This document shows, one piece after another, positions 28,067-36,908 of a stretch of 64,000 nucleotides of DNA. The position numbers and the translations under genes were made by a program. Origin of the DNA: Gammaproteobacteria bacterium (GTDB lineage Bacteria > Pseudomonadota > Gammaproteobacteria > Chromatiales > Chromatiaceae); contig JAJFJN010000038.1 of assembly GCA_021773975.1 (NCBI GenBank), forward strand, positions 62,001 through 126,000, written 5' to 3'. Below the pieces are notes generated by a model that was not told where the DNA came from, did not search any database, and saw nothing but the letters and a program-made list of their open reading frames with translations. Every line of letters begins with the position of its first letter. The first letter of the stretch is position 1.

Positions 28067-29359
28067 ATGAATATCCTTATCATCGGCGGCGGCGGACGCG
28101 AACATGCACTGGCTTGGAAGGCAGCCCAATCGCCACAGGCAGAGAAGGTCTTCGTGGCTCCTGGCAATGCCGGCACAGCACTCGAATCCAAACTAAAAAA
28201 CGTTGCTATAAGTGCAGAGGATATTGACGGACTCTTGGCCTTTGCCCAAGAGCAGAAGGTTGGTCTGACCATTGTCGGCCCCGAGGCTCCACTTGTAGCG
28301 GGTATAGTTGATGCTTTCACCTCTGCTGGTCAGCGCTGTTTCGGGCCCACTCAGGGAGCCGCTCAGCTGGAAGGCTCGAAGGCCTTCACCAAAGACTTCC
28401 TGGCACGCCACGATATACCCACAGCAGCCTACGGTAACTTCACTGAGATTGAGCCGGCCCTGGCCTATCTACAGCAAGTTGGCATGCCTATCGTCATCAA
28501 GGCCGATGGGCTGGCAGCAGGCAAAGGAGTCATCATCACAGATGATATGGCGACCGCCGAAGAGACGGTCAAAGATATGCTCTCTGGCAACAGCTTTGGT
28601 GATGCGGGTCATCGCGTAGTAATTGAGGAATTTCTAGAGGGCGAAGAGGCCAGCTTCATTGTAATGGTCGATGGCAAAAATATCCTGCCCATGGCCACAT
28701 CCCAGGATCATAAGGCTCGTGATAACGGCGACAAAGGCCCCAACACCGGTGGTATGGGTGCATACTCACCCGCCCCCGTCGTAACACCTGAAATGCATAA
28801 CCGCATCATGGATGAAGTGATCCGTCCCACCGTTGAAGGCATGGCCGCCGAAGGTCACCCTTACACTGGCTTTCTCTATGCAGGGGTTATGGTAGACAGC
28901 AATGGCATCCCCAAGGTGCTGGAATACAACTGTCGCTTCGGTGATCCTGAAACCCAACCCATTATGCTACGCATGCGCTCAGATCTGGTCGAACTTTGCA
29001 ATGCAGCCCTGGATGGCAAACTGGACGAATGCAACACTGAATGGGACAGCCGGCCTGCACTCGGAGTCGTATTAGCAGCAGGCGGATACCCAGCAAGCTA
29101 TGCCAAAGGCGAGATTATCAGCGGCCTGCCCGAGAACAGCGGATCTAAAGAGAGCAAGCTATTCCATGCAGGCACTTCAGAGAAGGATGGCGAGATTGTT
29201 ACCAGCGGTGGTCGCGTACTCTGCGCAACCGCACTAGGAGAGACCGTAGCGCTAGCCCAACAAAATGCCTATGCACTGGCTCAGCAAATCCATTGGAAGG
29301 ATGCCTTCTACCGCACCGACATCGGCTACCGAGCCATTGCCCGCGAACAGGACAAATAA
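28067..29359 (+). CDS. purD: Phosphoribosylamine-glycine ligase
   Basis: The 430-residue ATP-grasp enzyme makes glycinamide ribonucleotide in purine synthesis. Characteristic blocks are MNILIIGGGGREHALAWK, GPEAPLVAGIVD, IVIKADGLAAGKGVI for ATP binding, TGGMGAYSPAPVV, and YNCRFGDPETQPIMLR for metal and substrate. It completes the purH-lpxA-like-purD group and is followed closely by a VanZ-like gene. Confidence 0.97.
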   Translation: MNILIIGGGGREHALAWKAAQSPQAEKVFVAPGNAGTALESKLKNVAISAEDIDGLLAFAQEQKVGLTIVGPEAPLVAGIVDAFTSAGQRCFGPTQGAAQLEGSKAFTKDFLARHDIPTAAYGNFTEIEPALAYLQQVGMPIVIKADGLAAGKGVIITDDMATAEETVKDMLSGNSFGDAGHRVVIEEFLEGEEASFIVMVDGKNILPMATSQDHKARDNGDKGPNTGGMGAYSPAPVVTPEMHNRIMDEVIRPTVEGMAAEGHPYTGFLYAGVMVDSNGIPKVLEYNCRFGDPETQPIMLRMRSDLVELCNAALDGKLDECNTEWDSRPALGVVLAAGGYPASYAKGEIISGLPENSGSKESKLFHAGTSEKDGEIVTSGGRVLCATALGETVALAQQNAYALAQQIHWKDAFYRTDIGYRAIAREQDK

Positions 29360-29368
29360 TTTACCAGC

Positions 29369-29761
29369 ATGCCCATGATTACCCTAAATCGATCCGGCAT
29401 CATCGCATGCCGTTTTCTGCTATTTCTGGCATTGGTTGTCACAATCTATGCCACAACAGCCGAGATAACCCATTCTGCAGCCACTGATGTAAATGACAAG
29501 TTTGCTCACTTTGCCAGCTTCTTTATTTTAAGCATGCTGGCAGATCTCTCTTTTCCAAAAAAAGATTTTAACTGGTCGATATGGGCTCCACTCATAGCCT
29601 ATGGGCTACTCATAGAGATCATCCAATACCACATCCCATACCGCTCATTCTCACTACTTGATTGGGTTGCCGATAGCGGTGGCATAATCATCTATGGGCT
29701 ATTAATCCAACTCAAACTTCATATAGTTAAACCCAGCCTGGAGAACTCTTGTACAAAATAA
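29369..29761 (+). CDS. VanZ-like membrane protein
   Basis: The 130-residue protein has about four membrane segments. The pattern DKFAHFASFFILSMLADL, then IEIIQYHIPYRSFSLLDWVADSGG, matches the VanZ-like family: a conserved lysine-x2-H pair, an E-x2-Q pair and a D-x3-D/N-x-G motif. The family takes its name from a teicoplanin-resistance protein, but most members have no known function. It is probably the last gene of the purine operon, or a separate passenger. Confidence 0.75.
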   Translation: MPMITLNRSGIIACRFLLFLALVVTIYATTAEITHSAATDVNDKFAHFASFFILSMLADLSFPKKDFNWSIWAPLIAYGLLIEIIQYHIPYRSFSLLDWVADSGGIIIYGLLIQLKLHIVKPSLENSCTK

Positions 29762-29840
29762 AAGATAGGCAATTAATTCACACATACGCCTATTCATTTA
29801 TACAGATAGCATCGGGAAAATAATTTGCATTGTGCTAAAT

Positions 29841-29869
29841 CCTGTCACGCACTGCTGTCAGGTTTTTTT
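29841..29869 (+). terminator. Possible terminator after the VanZ-like gene
   Basis: CCTG and CAGG arms with further interrupted pairing are followed by seven T residues. A competing stem, GCACTG with CAGTGC, spans the T-run. The stem is weak, so this is tentative. Confidence 0.4.
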
Positions 29870-30103
29870 ACAGTGCTGCACAAAACAAAAAACAAGTATA
29901 ACTTATTGTTTTTAGTCAAAAATATCTACAACACTCCAACGATTAACACATACATTTCCTAATTAAACTGTCAATTTTTTATACAACACAAGGGTAAGTG
30001 CCAACTAACACCAGCAGCGCAAATCTTATTAAATCAAGCAGATAAACATCGCGGTACACATCTTGCTAGTTTCTTAGAATCATTTACACTCTATATAGAT
30101 TCG

Positions 30104-30124
30104 CCCCTGTGATAATCGCAGGGG
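30104..30124 (+). promoter_or_regulatory. Stable hairpin in the leader of the Tat-protein gene
   Basis: CCCCTGTGA and TCGCAGGGG pair through nine positions, including one G-T wobble, around a three-base loop. It is 36 bases before the preferred ATG and is followed by TACTTTATAATTGTTATT. It may be a weak attenuator or an mRNA-stabilising structure for the cassette. Confidence 0.5.
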
Positions 30125-30160
30125 TACTTTATAATTGTTATTCGGATGCAGAGAAGACCT

Positions 30161-30961
30161 ATGACCACGCAAGGAACACAGCCACCATCATCTGATCAGA
30201 AAAGCAGCGCTTCAGATAACGCTTCTTCATCTGCTAAAGAGAAAGGCGTTCATGCTTCTCGCCGGAAGCTGATAACTGGGCTAGCTGCAACTCCAGTCAT
30301 CATGACCCTTGCAAGCAGGCCTGCGCTAGCACGCAATTTTTGCTCTATCTCTGGTTGGGGTTCAGTTCACCCTTCTGGGCGTCCTGAGGGCCATACATGC
30401 GAGGGGAGATCACCTGGTTACTGGAAAACATACTGGTCTAGCACTACTCCAGATGACTGGGGGAAAGGTGGTTTTAATCCGGGGCCACTCAACCCTCTTA
30501 ACGTGAGCAACCAGTGGGATCATGATTATTCTGTGCCCACCATCGCTGAGCTTAATGCTGCCGTTGCTGATCCTAATAACCCATTCAGCTCCACCGAAAA
30601 ACAGACTTATATTACTGCTATAGGCCAAGCAGCTACTCTGGATACATTAATGGGCACAACCCCTGGAACATGGTCGCCACCACTCACATCTGCTCACGCT
30701 GGCACGCTGCCTATCGCATACCCTACAGTAATGCAGATTTTCCACGACAATGACTACAAACAAGGTTTATCACCAGGAAATGCAGCATTTCACTATGCGG
30801 CAGCCCTACTTAATGCTGCCGCATGGGGAGAGAGTTTTGGCTATACACCTACACAGATGCGCACTCTTATTACAGACAAGCATGGAACAGCTGGATTTGT
30901 AGAAAGCTTAAACTGGCTGCATCATCATGGCTATGACAGTGAAAATCCTAACGATCCATAA
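30161..30961 (+). CDS. Tat-exported protein with GYWK motif, likely substrate of the downstream cassette
   Basis: The protein has no family I can name with confidence. About 266 residues, it opens with a Ser/Ala-rich hydrophilic stretch, then a twin-arginine signal, SRRKLITGLAATPVIM to RPALA. The mature part starts at RNFCS and holds two cysteines about 20 residues apart (NFC and HTC). Next comes GRSPGYWKTYW, resembling the C-x-QGYWK-type motifs of secreted exosortase-associated proteins. The rest is rich in Asn, Pro, Trp and His, without membrane segments. The ATG at 30161 was preferred because AGAGAAG precedes it; an ATG five codons upstream has no ribosome site. Its stop overlaps the PqqD-like start by one base, so it is likely the target or partner of those enzymes. 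Confidence 0.7.
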   Translation: MTTQGTQPPSSDQKSSASDNASSSAKEKGVHASRRKLITGLAATPVIMTLASRPALARNFCSISGWGSVHPSGRPEGHTCEGRSPGYWKTYWSSTTPDDWGKGGFNPGPLNPLNVSNQWDHDYSVPTIAELNAAVADPNNPFSSTEKQTYITAIGQAATLDTLMGTTPGTWSPPLTSAHAGTLPIAYPTVMQIFHDNDYKQGLSPGNAAFHYAAALLNAAAWGESFGYTPTQMRTLITDKHGTAGFVESLNWLHHHGYDSENPNDP

Positions 30962-31239
30962 TGCCATCCTGGCAGGTAACACCAGAGAGCCAATTTATTT
31001 GGCATAGCTGGAACAATGAGCATCTGCTCTATAACAATGCATCAGGATCCACCCATTTGCTTGGAGAGGCGGAGGCGGTGCTGCTTCAATCTTTACAAAA
31101 AGCCCCTCAAACAATACCTCAGTTAGAAAAAGGCCTCAGCGAGCTATTTGAGGCTGTTCCATCTGAAGAAGCAACAAAGTGGCTTCAAAATACTCTTTTT
31201 CAATTTAAGAGCCTCGGCTTAGCGACAATAGAGAACTAA
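30961..31239 (+). CDS. PqqD-like peptide chaperone (HPr-rel-A system type)
   Basis: The 92-residue protein fits the PqqD-like fold: a short beta part around FIWHSWNNEHLLYNNASGSTHLL, then helices including GEAEAVLLQSLQKAP and a C-terminal helix ending SLGLATIEN. PqqD-type domains bind leader segments of peptides and present them to modifying enzymes. In the HPr-rel-A system, such a small protein accompanies an HPr-kinase-related ATPase, as here. Start and stop each overlap a neighbour by one base. Identity rests on size, pattern and context more than on strong motifs. Confidence 0.65.
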   Translation: MPSWQVTPESQFIWHSWNNEHLLYNNASGSTHLLGEAEAVLLQSLQKAPQTIPQLEKGLSELFEAVPSEEATKWLQNTLFQFKSLGLATIEN

Positions 31240-32150
31240 TGAGACTGGGTGAGCTAGATGCTTCAATATTGAAGAGGCAATTAAGGACTGAAGGTATTTC
31301 CCTCCAGACTGGCCCCTTCATTACCCAGATTTCAACACAAGCACCTGATTTAATAGAAAGCTTACATACACTGTATAGTGATGCCTTAATCTGTGAATAT
31401 GCTGAATTTTCAGATTTCCATATTTCTGTTGATCGACCACCAGGGCTAAGACGCTGGCTTCAGCCTCAGATCGATTTTTACTTTGATGGCACAGCACCCT
31501 TCAACCCATTTCCAGCAGGACAGGCATTACCTTTATTTGAATGGGGCCTAAACTGGGCCATTTCACAGCATGCCCACCAATATCTCATTATTCATGCTGC
31601 AGTTATTGAAAAAGAGGGGCATGCCGTCATCATGCCCGCCCCACCAGGCTCAGGAAAAAGCACCCTCTGTGCTGGCTTGGTCCATAACGGCTGGCGCTTG
31701 CTATCTGATGAGCTCACACTGCTGGATCTGCACAATGGCCAGGCCACTCCATTGGCCAGACCTGTAGGCTTGAAGAATGATTCTATTGAGGTAATACGGC
31801 GCTTTGCACCTCAGGCCACACTCAGCCCCATAACAGTGGACACCCATAAGGGGGCTGTTGCCCTTATGAAACCACCTGCTGACAGTGTTGAAAAATCAGA
31901 TCAACCGGCACAGCCGGCATGGGTGATTTTTCCAAAATATATTGCTGGAGCAGCAGCTACCCTAACACCTCACTCCAAGGCTAAAGCCTGTATCGCACTG
32001 GGAGACAACGCCTTTAATTACAGCATACATGGCGTGAATGGCTTTAATCTATTAACCAACATGCTGGATCAGTGTGACTGCTACGATTTTAGTTACAGCA
32101 ACCTGTCAGATGCCGTGAGCATTTTCTCACAATTAGAGCCGCCAGCCTGA
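31239..32150 (+). CDS. HPr-kinase-related ATPase (HprK-related kinase A type)
   Basis: The 303-residue protein has a C-terminal P-loop domain related to HPr(Ser) kinase/phosphorylase. The Walker A motif is APPGSGKST (residues 134-142), followed by LLSDELTLLDL in the place where HprK has its acidic pair. The N-terminal 110 residues are not HprK-like. Related kinases phosphorylate lasso peptides or act in exosortase-linked systems; the target here is unknown, with the Tat protein the nearest candidate. Its ATG overlaps the stop of the PqqD-like gene by one base. Confidence 0.75.
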   Translation: MRLGELDASILKRQLRTEGISLQTGPFITQISTQAPDLIESLHTLYSDALICEYAEFSDFHISVDRPPGLRRWLQPQIDFYFDGTAPFNPFPAGQALPLFEWGLNWAISQHAHQYLIIHAAVIEKEGHAVIMPAPPGSGKSTLCAGLVHNGWRLLSDELTLLDLHNGQATPLARPVGLKNDSIEVIRRFAPQATLSPITVDTHKGAVALMKPPADSVEKSDQPAQPAWVIFPKYIAGAAATLTPHSKAKACIALGDNAFNYSIHGVNGFNLLTNMLDQCDCYDFSYSNLSDAVSIFSQLEPPA

Positions 32151-32189
32151 TAAAGTAAGCTTTTTTGGCACTTTAATATCTACCACCAA

Positions 32190-33278
32190 ATGAGCAGTCC
32201 TCCTCCCATATTGCTGCATGCACTTAACCACCCCGAGAACATGCTCTCTCTTTCGCTCTCCTCATGGGATTTGCTCATTCGACAAGCACGAGGCGCCGGC
32301 TTGCTCACAAATCTACATGATGCCATTGATCGGTTAGGTGAGCTGAACTCAATACCAGAGCGCCCACGTAATCACCTGGAATCAGCCCGCACGTTGACAG
32401 ACAAACATCAGCGCGATGTTCACTGGGAAGTCAAATGTATTCTCGAAGCCTTAAAGGCTCTGAAGCAACCCATCACACTTCTTAAAGGCTCTGCCTACCT
32501 GATAGCTGACTTGCCGGTGGCTAAAGGGAGGCTATTTTCTGACATTGATATTCTGGTTCCAAAAGAGGCGATTGAGGAAGTCGAGCAAACACTACGGCTG
32601 AAAGGCTGGATGCTCACCACCCACGATGCCTACGATCAACGCTACTACCGCACCTGGATGCATGAACTACCGCCTCTACGCCATGCAACGCGCAATACCA
32701 CTCTGGATGTGCATCACAACATCCTTCCTGAAACAGCCCGGTTGCATCCATCACCAAAGAAGTTGCTACAGGCTGCAATCTCAGTAAATGAGGATAACAG
32801 CCTGTATGTTCTCAGTCCGGCAGATATGGTACTCCATAGCGCCACCCACCTGTTTCATGATGGAGAACTAGAGCATGGTCTGCGTGACCTGGTGGATTTA
32901 GATGGGTTACTGCGCCATTTTGGCAACCAGGAGGCCTTTTGGTCCGAATTGGTTGAACGCGCAAAAGAGATGGATCTCACCCGGCCGCTCTATTATGCAT
33001 TGCGCTATAGTAAAAAATTCTTGAATACGCCTATTCCAGAAGAAACCATAATTGCATCACAAGCCGGCAGCCCGCCTGCTTTTATGCCCTATTGGATGGA
33101 TATGCTGTTTCTCCGGGCTTTAGCGCCTGATCATCTCAGTTGTCGTGACTGGCTTTCTGGAACAGCGCGACTACTCCTGTTTATCCGCGCTCATTTTCTA
33201 CGCATGCCCTTGCATCTACTCATACCCCATCTTTTTCATAAGGCCTTTATCTCACCACGCAGCAATGGTGCAACCTGA
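32190..33278 (+). CDS. Uncharacterised nucleotidyltransferase (NTP_transf_5 type)
   Basis: The 362-residue protein has the motif pattern of the uncharacterised nucleotidyltransferase family: TLLKGSAYLIADLP (from about residue 96), then RLFSDIDILVPK (about residues 114-125), whose aspartates should bind metal. Later blocks LDVHHNI and MVLHSATHLFHDGELEHGLRDLVDLDGLL also fit the family. Such proteins often accompany PqqD-like and HPr-kinase-like genes, including lasso peptide clusters. It follows the kinase gene by 39 bases on the same strand. Substrate and nucleotide are unknown. Confidence 0.75.
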   Translation: MSSPPPILLHALNHPENMLSLSLSSWDLLIRQARGAGLLTNLHDAIDRLGELNSIPERPRNHLESARTLTDKHQRDVHWEVKCILEALKALKQPITLLKGSAYLIADLPVAKGRLFSDIDILVPKEAIEEVEQTLRLKGWMLTTHDAYDQRYYRTWMHELPPLRHATRNTTLDVHHNILPETARLHPSPKKLLQAAISVNEDNSLYVLSPADMVLHSATHLFHDGELEHGLRDLVDLDGLLRHFGNQEAFWSELVERAKEMDLTRPLYYALRYSKKFLNTPIPEETIIASQAGSPPAFMPYWMDMLFLRALAPDHLSCRDWLSGTARLLLFIRAHFLRMPLHLLIPHLFHKAFISPRSNGAT

Positions 33279-33301
33279 CGCACGTAGGCATATTTGTACT
33301 C

Positions 33302-34279
33302 TTACAGGCCAGGCAACACTTTATCGGCAATAAGCTTAGCTAACCCCTTTAGCTGAGGACGGTGAAATGCAACCTCGACGATATACCCCAGAGTTCTGGG
33401 GATATCCTTAAGATAGCCTGATTTGCCGTCACGCTGATTTAGGCGGGCGAATATACCCGCCGCCTTAAGATGGCGCTGCACTCCCATTAGGTCAAACCAC
33501 TGTAGAAATTGTTTTTCATGCTTACTCAATAGCACACCACTTTTAACTGCCTGCTTAAAATAGGCCATAGCCCATAACTCAACCTGATCTGTAGGCCATT
33601 GGATGTAGCAATCACGTAGCAGTGAAACCAGGTCGTAAGTTACTGGGCCATTGACTGCATCCTGAAAATCCAAAATGCCAGGGTTAGGCTCAGTCTGCAT
33701 CAGATTACGGGAGTGATAGTCACGGTGAACAGCAACCTGAGGTTGCTCTAAAGCATTATCAGCCAGCAGTTCAAAGATTTGGGTAAGCTGTATGTGGTCA
33801 CTATCTGTAAGGGAGAGCCGCAGATGTTTCTGCAGTAGCCACTCTCGAAATAGCTCCATCTCCTGCATCAGCAGTGCCCGATTATAAAGTGGCAGTGTTT
33901 CTGCTGACACATTACTCTGTAGCTGCACGAGTGAATGCATTGCATCACTGTAGAGCTGGTCTGCATTATCAGAATTAAGAATATCCAGATAAAGTATTGA
34001 GCCAAAATCATCAAGCAGCAAAAAACCCTGTTTTAAATCCTGATGGTGAATTGATGGCACATTGAGTCCAGCAACTCTTAGCTGCTGGGCAATAGCCACA
34101 AAGGGATGACAATCTTCTTTTTCAGGCGGCGCATCCATTGCGATAAAACTTTTATCGTTCAGGCTGATACGGAAATAACGCCGAAAGCTGGCATCGCCCG
34201 AGGCCGGCTCTAATGAAAAGTGGGAAAAGCCAACTTGGTGGGTCAACCATTGTTCTAGCTTTTTTATTCTCTCAGGCAT
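33302..34279 (-). CDS. Aminoglycoside-phosphotransferase-fold kinase, AmgK-like
   Basis: The roughly 325-residue cytoplasmic kinase has a protein-kinase-like fold. The catalytic loop HRDYHSRNLM and metal loop ILDFQDAVNGPVTYDL are clear. The N-terminus MPERIKKLEQWLTHQ and overall length resemble AmgK, the MurNAc/GlcNAc anomeric kinase of the Pseudomonas cell-wall recycling route. In that route murU normally follows amgK; here the next gene on the strand (33302 onward) is absent and the neighbour is convergent. The start at 34279 was preferred because the upstream 19 residues are low-complexity and unlike the family. Another small-molecule kinase activity remains possible. Confidence 0.7.
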   Translation of the reverse strand: MPERIKKLEQWLTHQVGFSHFSLEPASGDASFRRYFRISLNDKSFIAMDAPPEKEDCHPFVAIAQQLRVAGLNVPSIHHQDLKQGFLLLDDFGSILYLDILNSDNADQLYSDAMHSLVQLQSNVSAETLPLYNRALLMQEMELFREWLLQKHLRLSLTDSDHIQLTQIFELLADNALEQPQVAVHRDYHSRNLMQTEPNPGILDFQDAVNGPVTYDLVSLLRDCYIQWPTDQVELWAMAYFKQAVKSGVLLSKHEKQFLQWFDLMGVQRHLKAAGIFARLNQRDGKSGYLKDIPRTLGYIVEVAFHRPQLKGLAKLIADKVLPGL

Positions 34280-34364
34280 AACAGAAAGGCTACAGGAATT
34301 AGATGATGGAAGGCAGGGTGATTTTAACGGCGGCACTTATACCAACTACGTATTACGCAACACC

Positions 34365-35951
34365 TTAAACACTACCTCCTGCCACGACGACACGGTTTTT
34401 GCCCTCACGCTTTGCTTGATACATCGCTTCATCTGCCCGTGCAAAAACCTCATCAGAGGTATCACCTTCGCGAAACTCAGAGATACCGCATGAGATGGTA
34501 ATCGATATTTTCTCTTTTGCTGATGAGTGAAATCCACTTTCAGATATTGTTTCTCTGATTTCATTTGCTAATTTTTTAGCATTTTCAAGGTTGGAATCCA
34601 CCAGCAACATCACAAACTCCTCACCTCCATAACGCCCCACAAAATCCAACTCTCTGGGACGAGTACTTAAAATACGCCCTATAACGCCTAATGCTTTATC
34701 TCCTGCCAAATGGCCAAAGCGATCATTGATCTGCTTAAAATCATCAATATCCCAAACCAATATAACCAATGGATTTTTAGTTCGCTTCCACCGCGCAACC
34801 TCTGTAGCCAAGCGATCATCGTAGGCTATCCTGTTAGGCAGCCCTGTGACAGGATCTTCCAATGCCTTTGATTTTGCACTCATCACTTTGGCATGAAGAC
34901 CCGCGGTTTCATCCTCCAGCAAATGCAAACGCTCACGCAGTGCCATCTCTTTAACTGATGCACTCTTGCGTCGCATCTCTTCAGCTTCCAGATGTATATT
35001 GACATGCCCCTGAATAGTATTTAGATGTGTAGAAATGCTGGATTTTAGTGTCTCAAGATCTGCTGTAATGGAGAGGCCGCGCTGTATTTTCCCCATCTCA
35101 CCCCGCACTGCTGCATCCAGGGTTTGCCCATTTTCACTTGAACTCACATGATCAGATTTGGCACCTGCCATATACTGATCAAGCTCTTGCAGACGAACCG
35201 TCAGCTCACTGAGAAAATCCTCAGTCGCTCGCATTTCAGTCTGTATATCTCCCAGAGCTGAGGTAACCAGCCTACCCAAATCATCCAAAACAGGAATCCA
35301 GGCTTCTGCATCCGCCCCTCTTCCCAGGCGAACCATCAGTGCAGCCATCTCTCCTGCCAAATATCCCGGCCAATTCAGCTTCTCTAATAGACCCAACAAT
35401 ACTCGGTTGGGATCTATTGCTATAGCATTCGCCGTGTCCTTACTCGCATTATCGCCCTGCTTAAAAATACGTCCAAATAACCCTGGTTTGGTGGCACTAC
35501 CGACAACCGCATTTTTAGGTGCAATAAACTCCAGTAATTCATCTAGCTGCGCATCTGATGCATTTGCTGGATCAGCTCTTAGTTGTTTGATTAATTTATT
35601 CAACTGAGCTGCTGGTTTACCCACATGCTTGATGCGACTCAATAATCGCTGAAATAGATCATCAGACGCAGGTATTTCATCCCCAGTGGCAGCCTCCTGC
35701 TCACTCACATGCATCAATGCTTCTAGTAACCTTTCAAGGGTGACTTTTAGCTCTGGGTTAACACCATTACGAATAGCATTGTGAATTTTCTTAAGCTTTG
35801 GGTCCAAACTAGGGTTTAGTCCGCTTGCAGCAAGCGTCAAGCGACTAATTGTTCGGCAAAGCAACGCCTCTATTTCTGCTTGCTCTGCCTCATCAATACC
35901 CTGCTGTTCTGCTAAAAGGCGGTATTTATCTTTCCAATCAATTTCCGTCAT
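34365..35951 (-). CDS. Diguanylate cyclase (GGDEF protein)
   Basis: The 528-residue protein should make cyclic di-GMP. The C-terminal GGDEF domain starts at DPVTGLPNRIAYDDRLA and has the active-site loop GGEEF. An RxxD motif (RELD) lies exactly five residues before it, forming the usual inhibitory product site. The N-terminal 340 residues are mostly helical, with a predicted coiled coil before the GGDEF domain and no membrane segment or known sensor domain that could be named. It is probably cytoplasmic. Its signal is unknown, and no EAL or PilZ gene is nearby. Confidence 0.9.
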   Translation of the reverse strand: MTEIDWKDKYRLLAEQQGIDEAEQAEIEALLCRTISRLTLAASGLNPSLDPKLKKIHNAIRNGVNPELKVTLERLLEALMHVSEQEAATGDEIPASDDLFQRLLSRIKHVGKPAAQLNKLIKQLRADPANASDAQLDELLEFIAPKNAVVGSATKPGLFGRIFKQGDNASKDTANAIAIDPNRVLLGLLEKLNWPGYLAGEMAALMVRLGRGADAEAWIPVLDDLGRLVTSALGDIQTEMRATEDFLSELTVRLQELDQYMAGAKSDHVSSSENGQTLDAAVRGEMGKIQRGLSITADLETLKSSISTHLNTIQGHVNIHLEAEEMRRKSASVKEMALRERLHLLEDETAGLHAKVMSAKSKALEDPVTGLPNRIAYDDRLATEVARWKRTKNPLVILVWDIDDFKQINDRFGHLAGDKALGVIGRILSTRPRELDFVGRYGGEEFVMLLVDSNLENAKKLANEIRETISESGFHSSAKEKISITISCGISEFREGDTSDEVFARADEAMYQAKREGKNRVVVAGGSV

Positions 35952-35977
35952 AAATTCTTATCACAGGTTGTGTTGAA

Positions 35978-36745
35978 TTAGGCTGCCATATCTAATTCTT
36001 TGGGCAGCAATACATCCAAGCTAACGGGCAGGTGATCTGAGCAGAGATAATTCAAAACCCGCGCTTTTTCAATGCCTAAAGTGCGTGATACCAATATATG
36101 GTCAATCTTCTTCATTGGTCGCCAGCTGGGAAAGGTGCTTTCCTGAACCGTAGGTTCCCATAGATTCAATCGATCCATCAATAAAGTCACCTCAGGTGAA
36201 TCTGCCCCACAGTTCAAATCGCCCATTATAATAGTATAAGGGTAGCCAGCCATAAGCTCACTAATGTAGGAGAGCTGCCGCATTCGCGCCCGCCGCCCCA
36301 AAGCCAAGTGCAGAATGCACACCAGCAACCCATGATCAGGACGACCAAAATGACATAAAATTGCCCCCCGGCCTGGTAACCCTGGCAATTTATGCTCAGT
36401 TACTAAAGAAGGTCGAAAATGGCTTAACAAGCCATTGCTGTGTTGCGCAAACTTACCCAGGTTACGGTTCACCTGCTTATGCCAGTGAGGAAACCCTGCC
36501 CGTTTCGCCAAATACTGCGTTTGATCGACAAAGCCCGTCCGTAAGCTGCCTGAATCAACTTCCTGCAAACCCACCAGATCATAATCATGCAGCAATCCTG
36601 ATATGCGATTCAGGTTTCTCTCACGATCCCGATGAGGCAGCATGTGCTTCCAGCTATGGGTCACATAACCACGATAGCTTTGGGTATCAATTCCCGCTTG
36701 AATGTTATAGCTTAAAACACGTATTCGCTGCATTTTGTCACTCAA
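35978..36745 (-). CDS. Endonuclease/exonuclease/phosphatase family protein
   Basis: The 255-residue protein has the EEP fold shared by DNase I, exonuclease III and sphingomyelinase. Motifs seen are LSYNIQAGI at the start, DLVGLQEVD with the metal-binding glutamate, HLALG, MGDLNCG with the catalytic Asp/Asn, and DHILVS with SDHLPV at the end. No signal peptide is evident. The substrate cannot be told; most members of this bacterial branch act on phosphodiesters of unknown type. Confidence 0.85.
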   Translation of the reverse strand: MSDKMQRIRVLSYNIQAGIDTQSYRGYVTHSWKHMLPHRDRERNLNRISGLLHDYDLVGLQEVDSGSLRTGFVDQTQYLAKRAGFPHWHKQVNRNLGKFAQHSNGLLSHFRPSLVTEHKLPGLPGRGAILCHFGRPDHGLLVCILHLALGRRARMRQLSYISELMAGYPYTIIMGDLNCGADSPEVTLLMDRLNLWEPTVQESTFPSWRPMKKIDHILVSRTLGIEKARVLNYLCSDHLPVSLDVLLPKELDMAA

Positions 36746-36854
36746 AAATCAGATAAATCACATAGCAAGCCGCAGCATAGAAAGCATTTTCTACATCTAT
36801 AGGCGCGAGCTGAATACCATTAATGTTAGTTCAGAAACAGATTTCTTCCAGACA

Positions 36855-36881
36855 CAAAAAAGGGCGACCAGCTGGTCGCCC
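36855..36881 (-). terminator. Terminator after the cytochrome c4 gene
   Basis: A perfect ten-base-pair palindrome with arms GGGCGACCAG and CTGGTCGCCC is followed on the minus strand by a run of T residues. It lies about 30 bases beyond the stop of the cytochrome gene. Confidence 0.85.
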
Positions 36882-36908
36882 TCTATACAACAAGCAATAT
36901 AGCTCGCT

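Larger units (their letters stand above)
29762..30160. other. Non-coding region before the Tat-protein cassette
   Basis: About 400 A+T-rich bases separate the purine operon from the next cassette. They hold a weak terminator-like element (29841-29869) and a strong hairpin (30104-30124). No reading frame shows a recognisable product. Confidence 0.45.
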
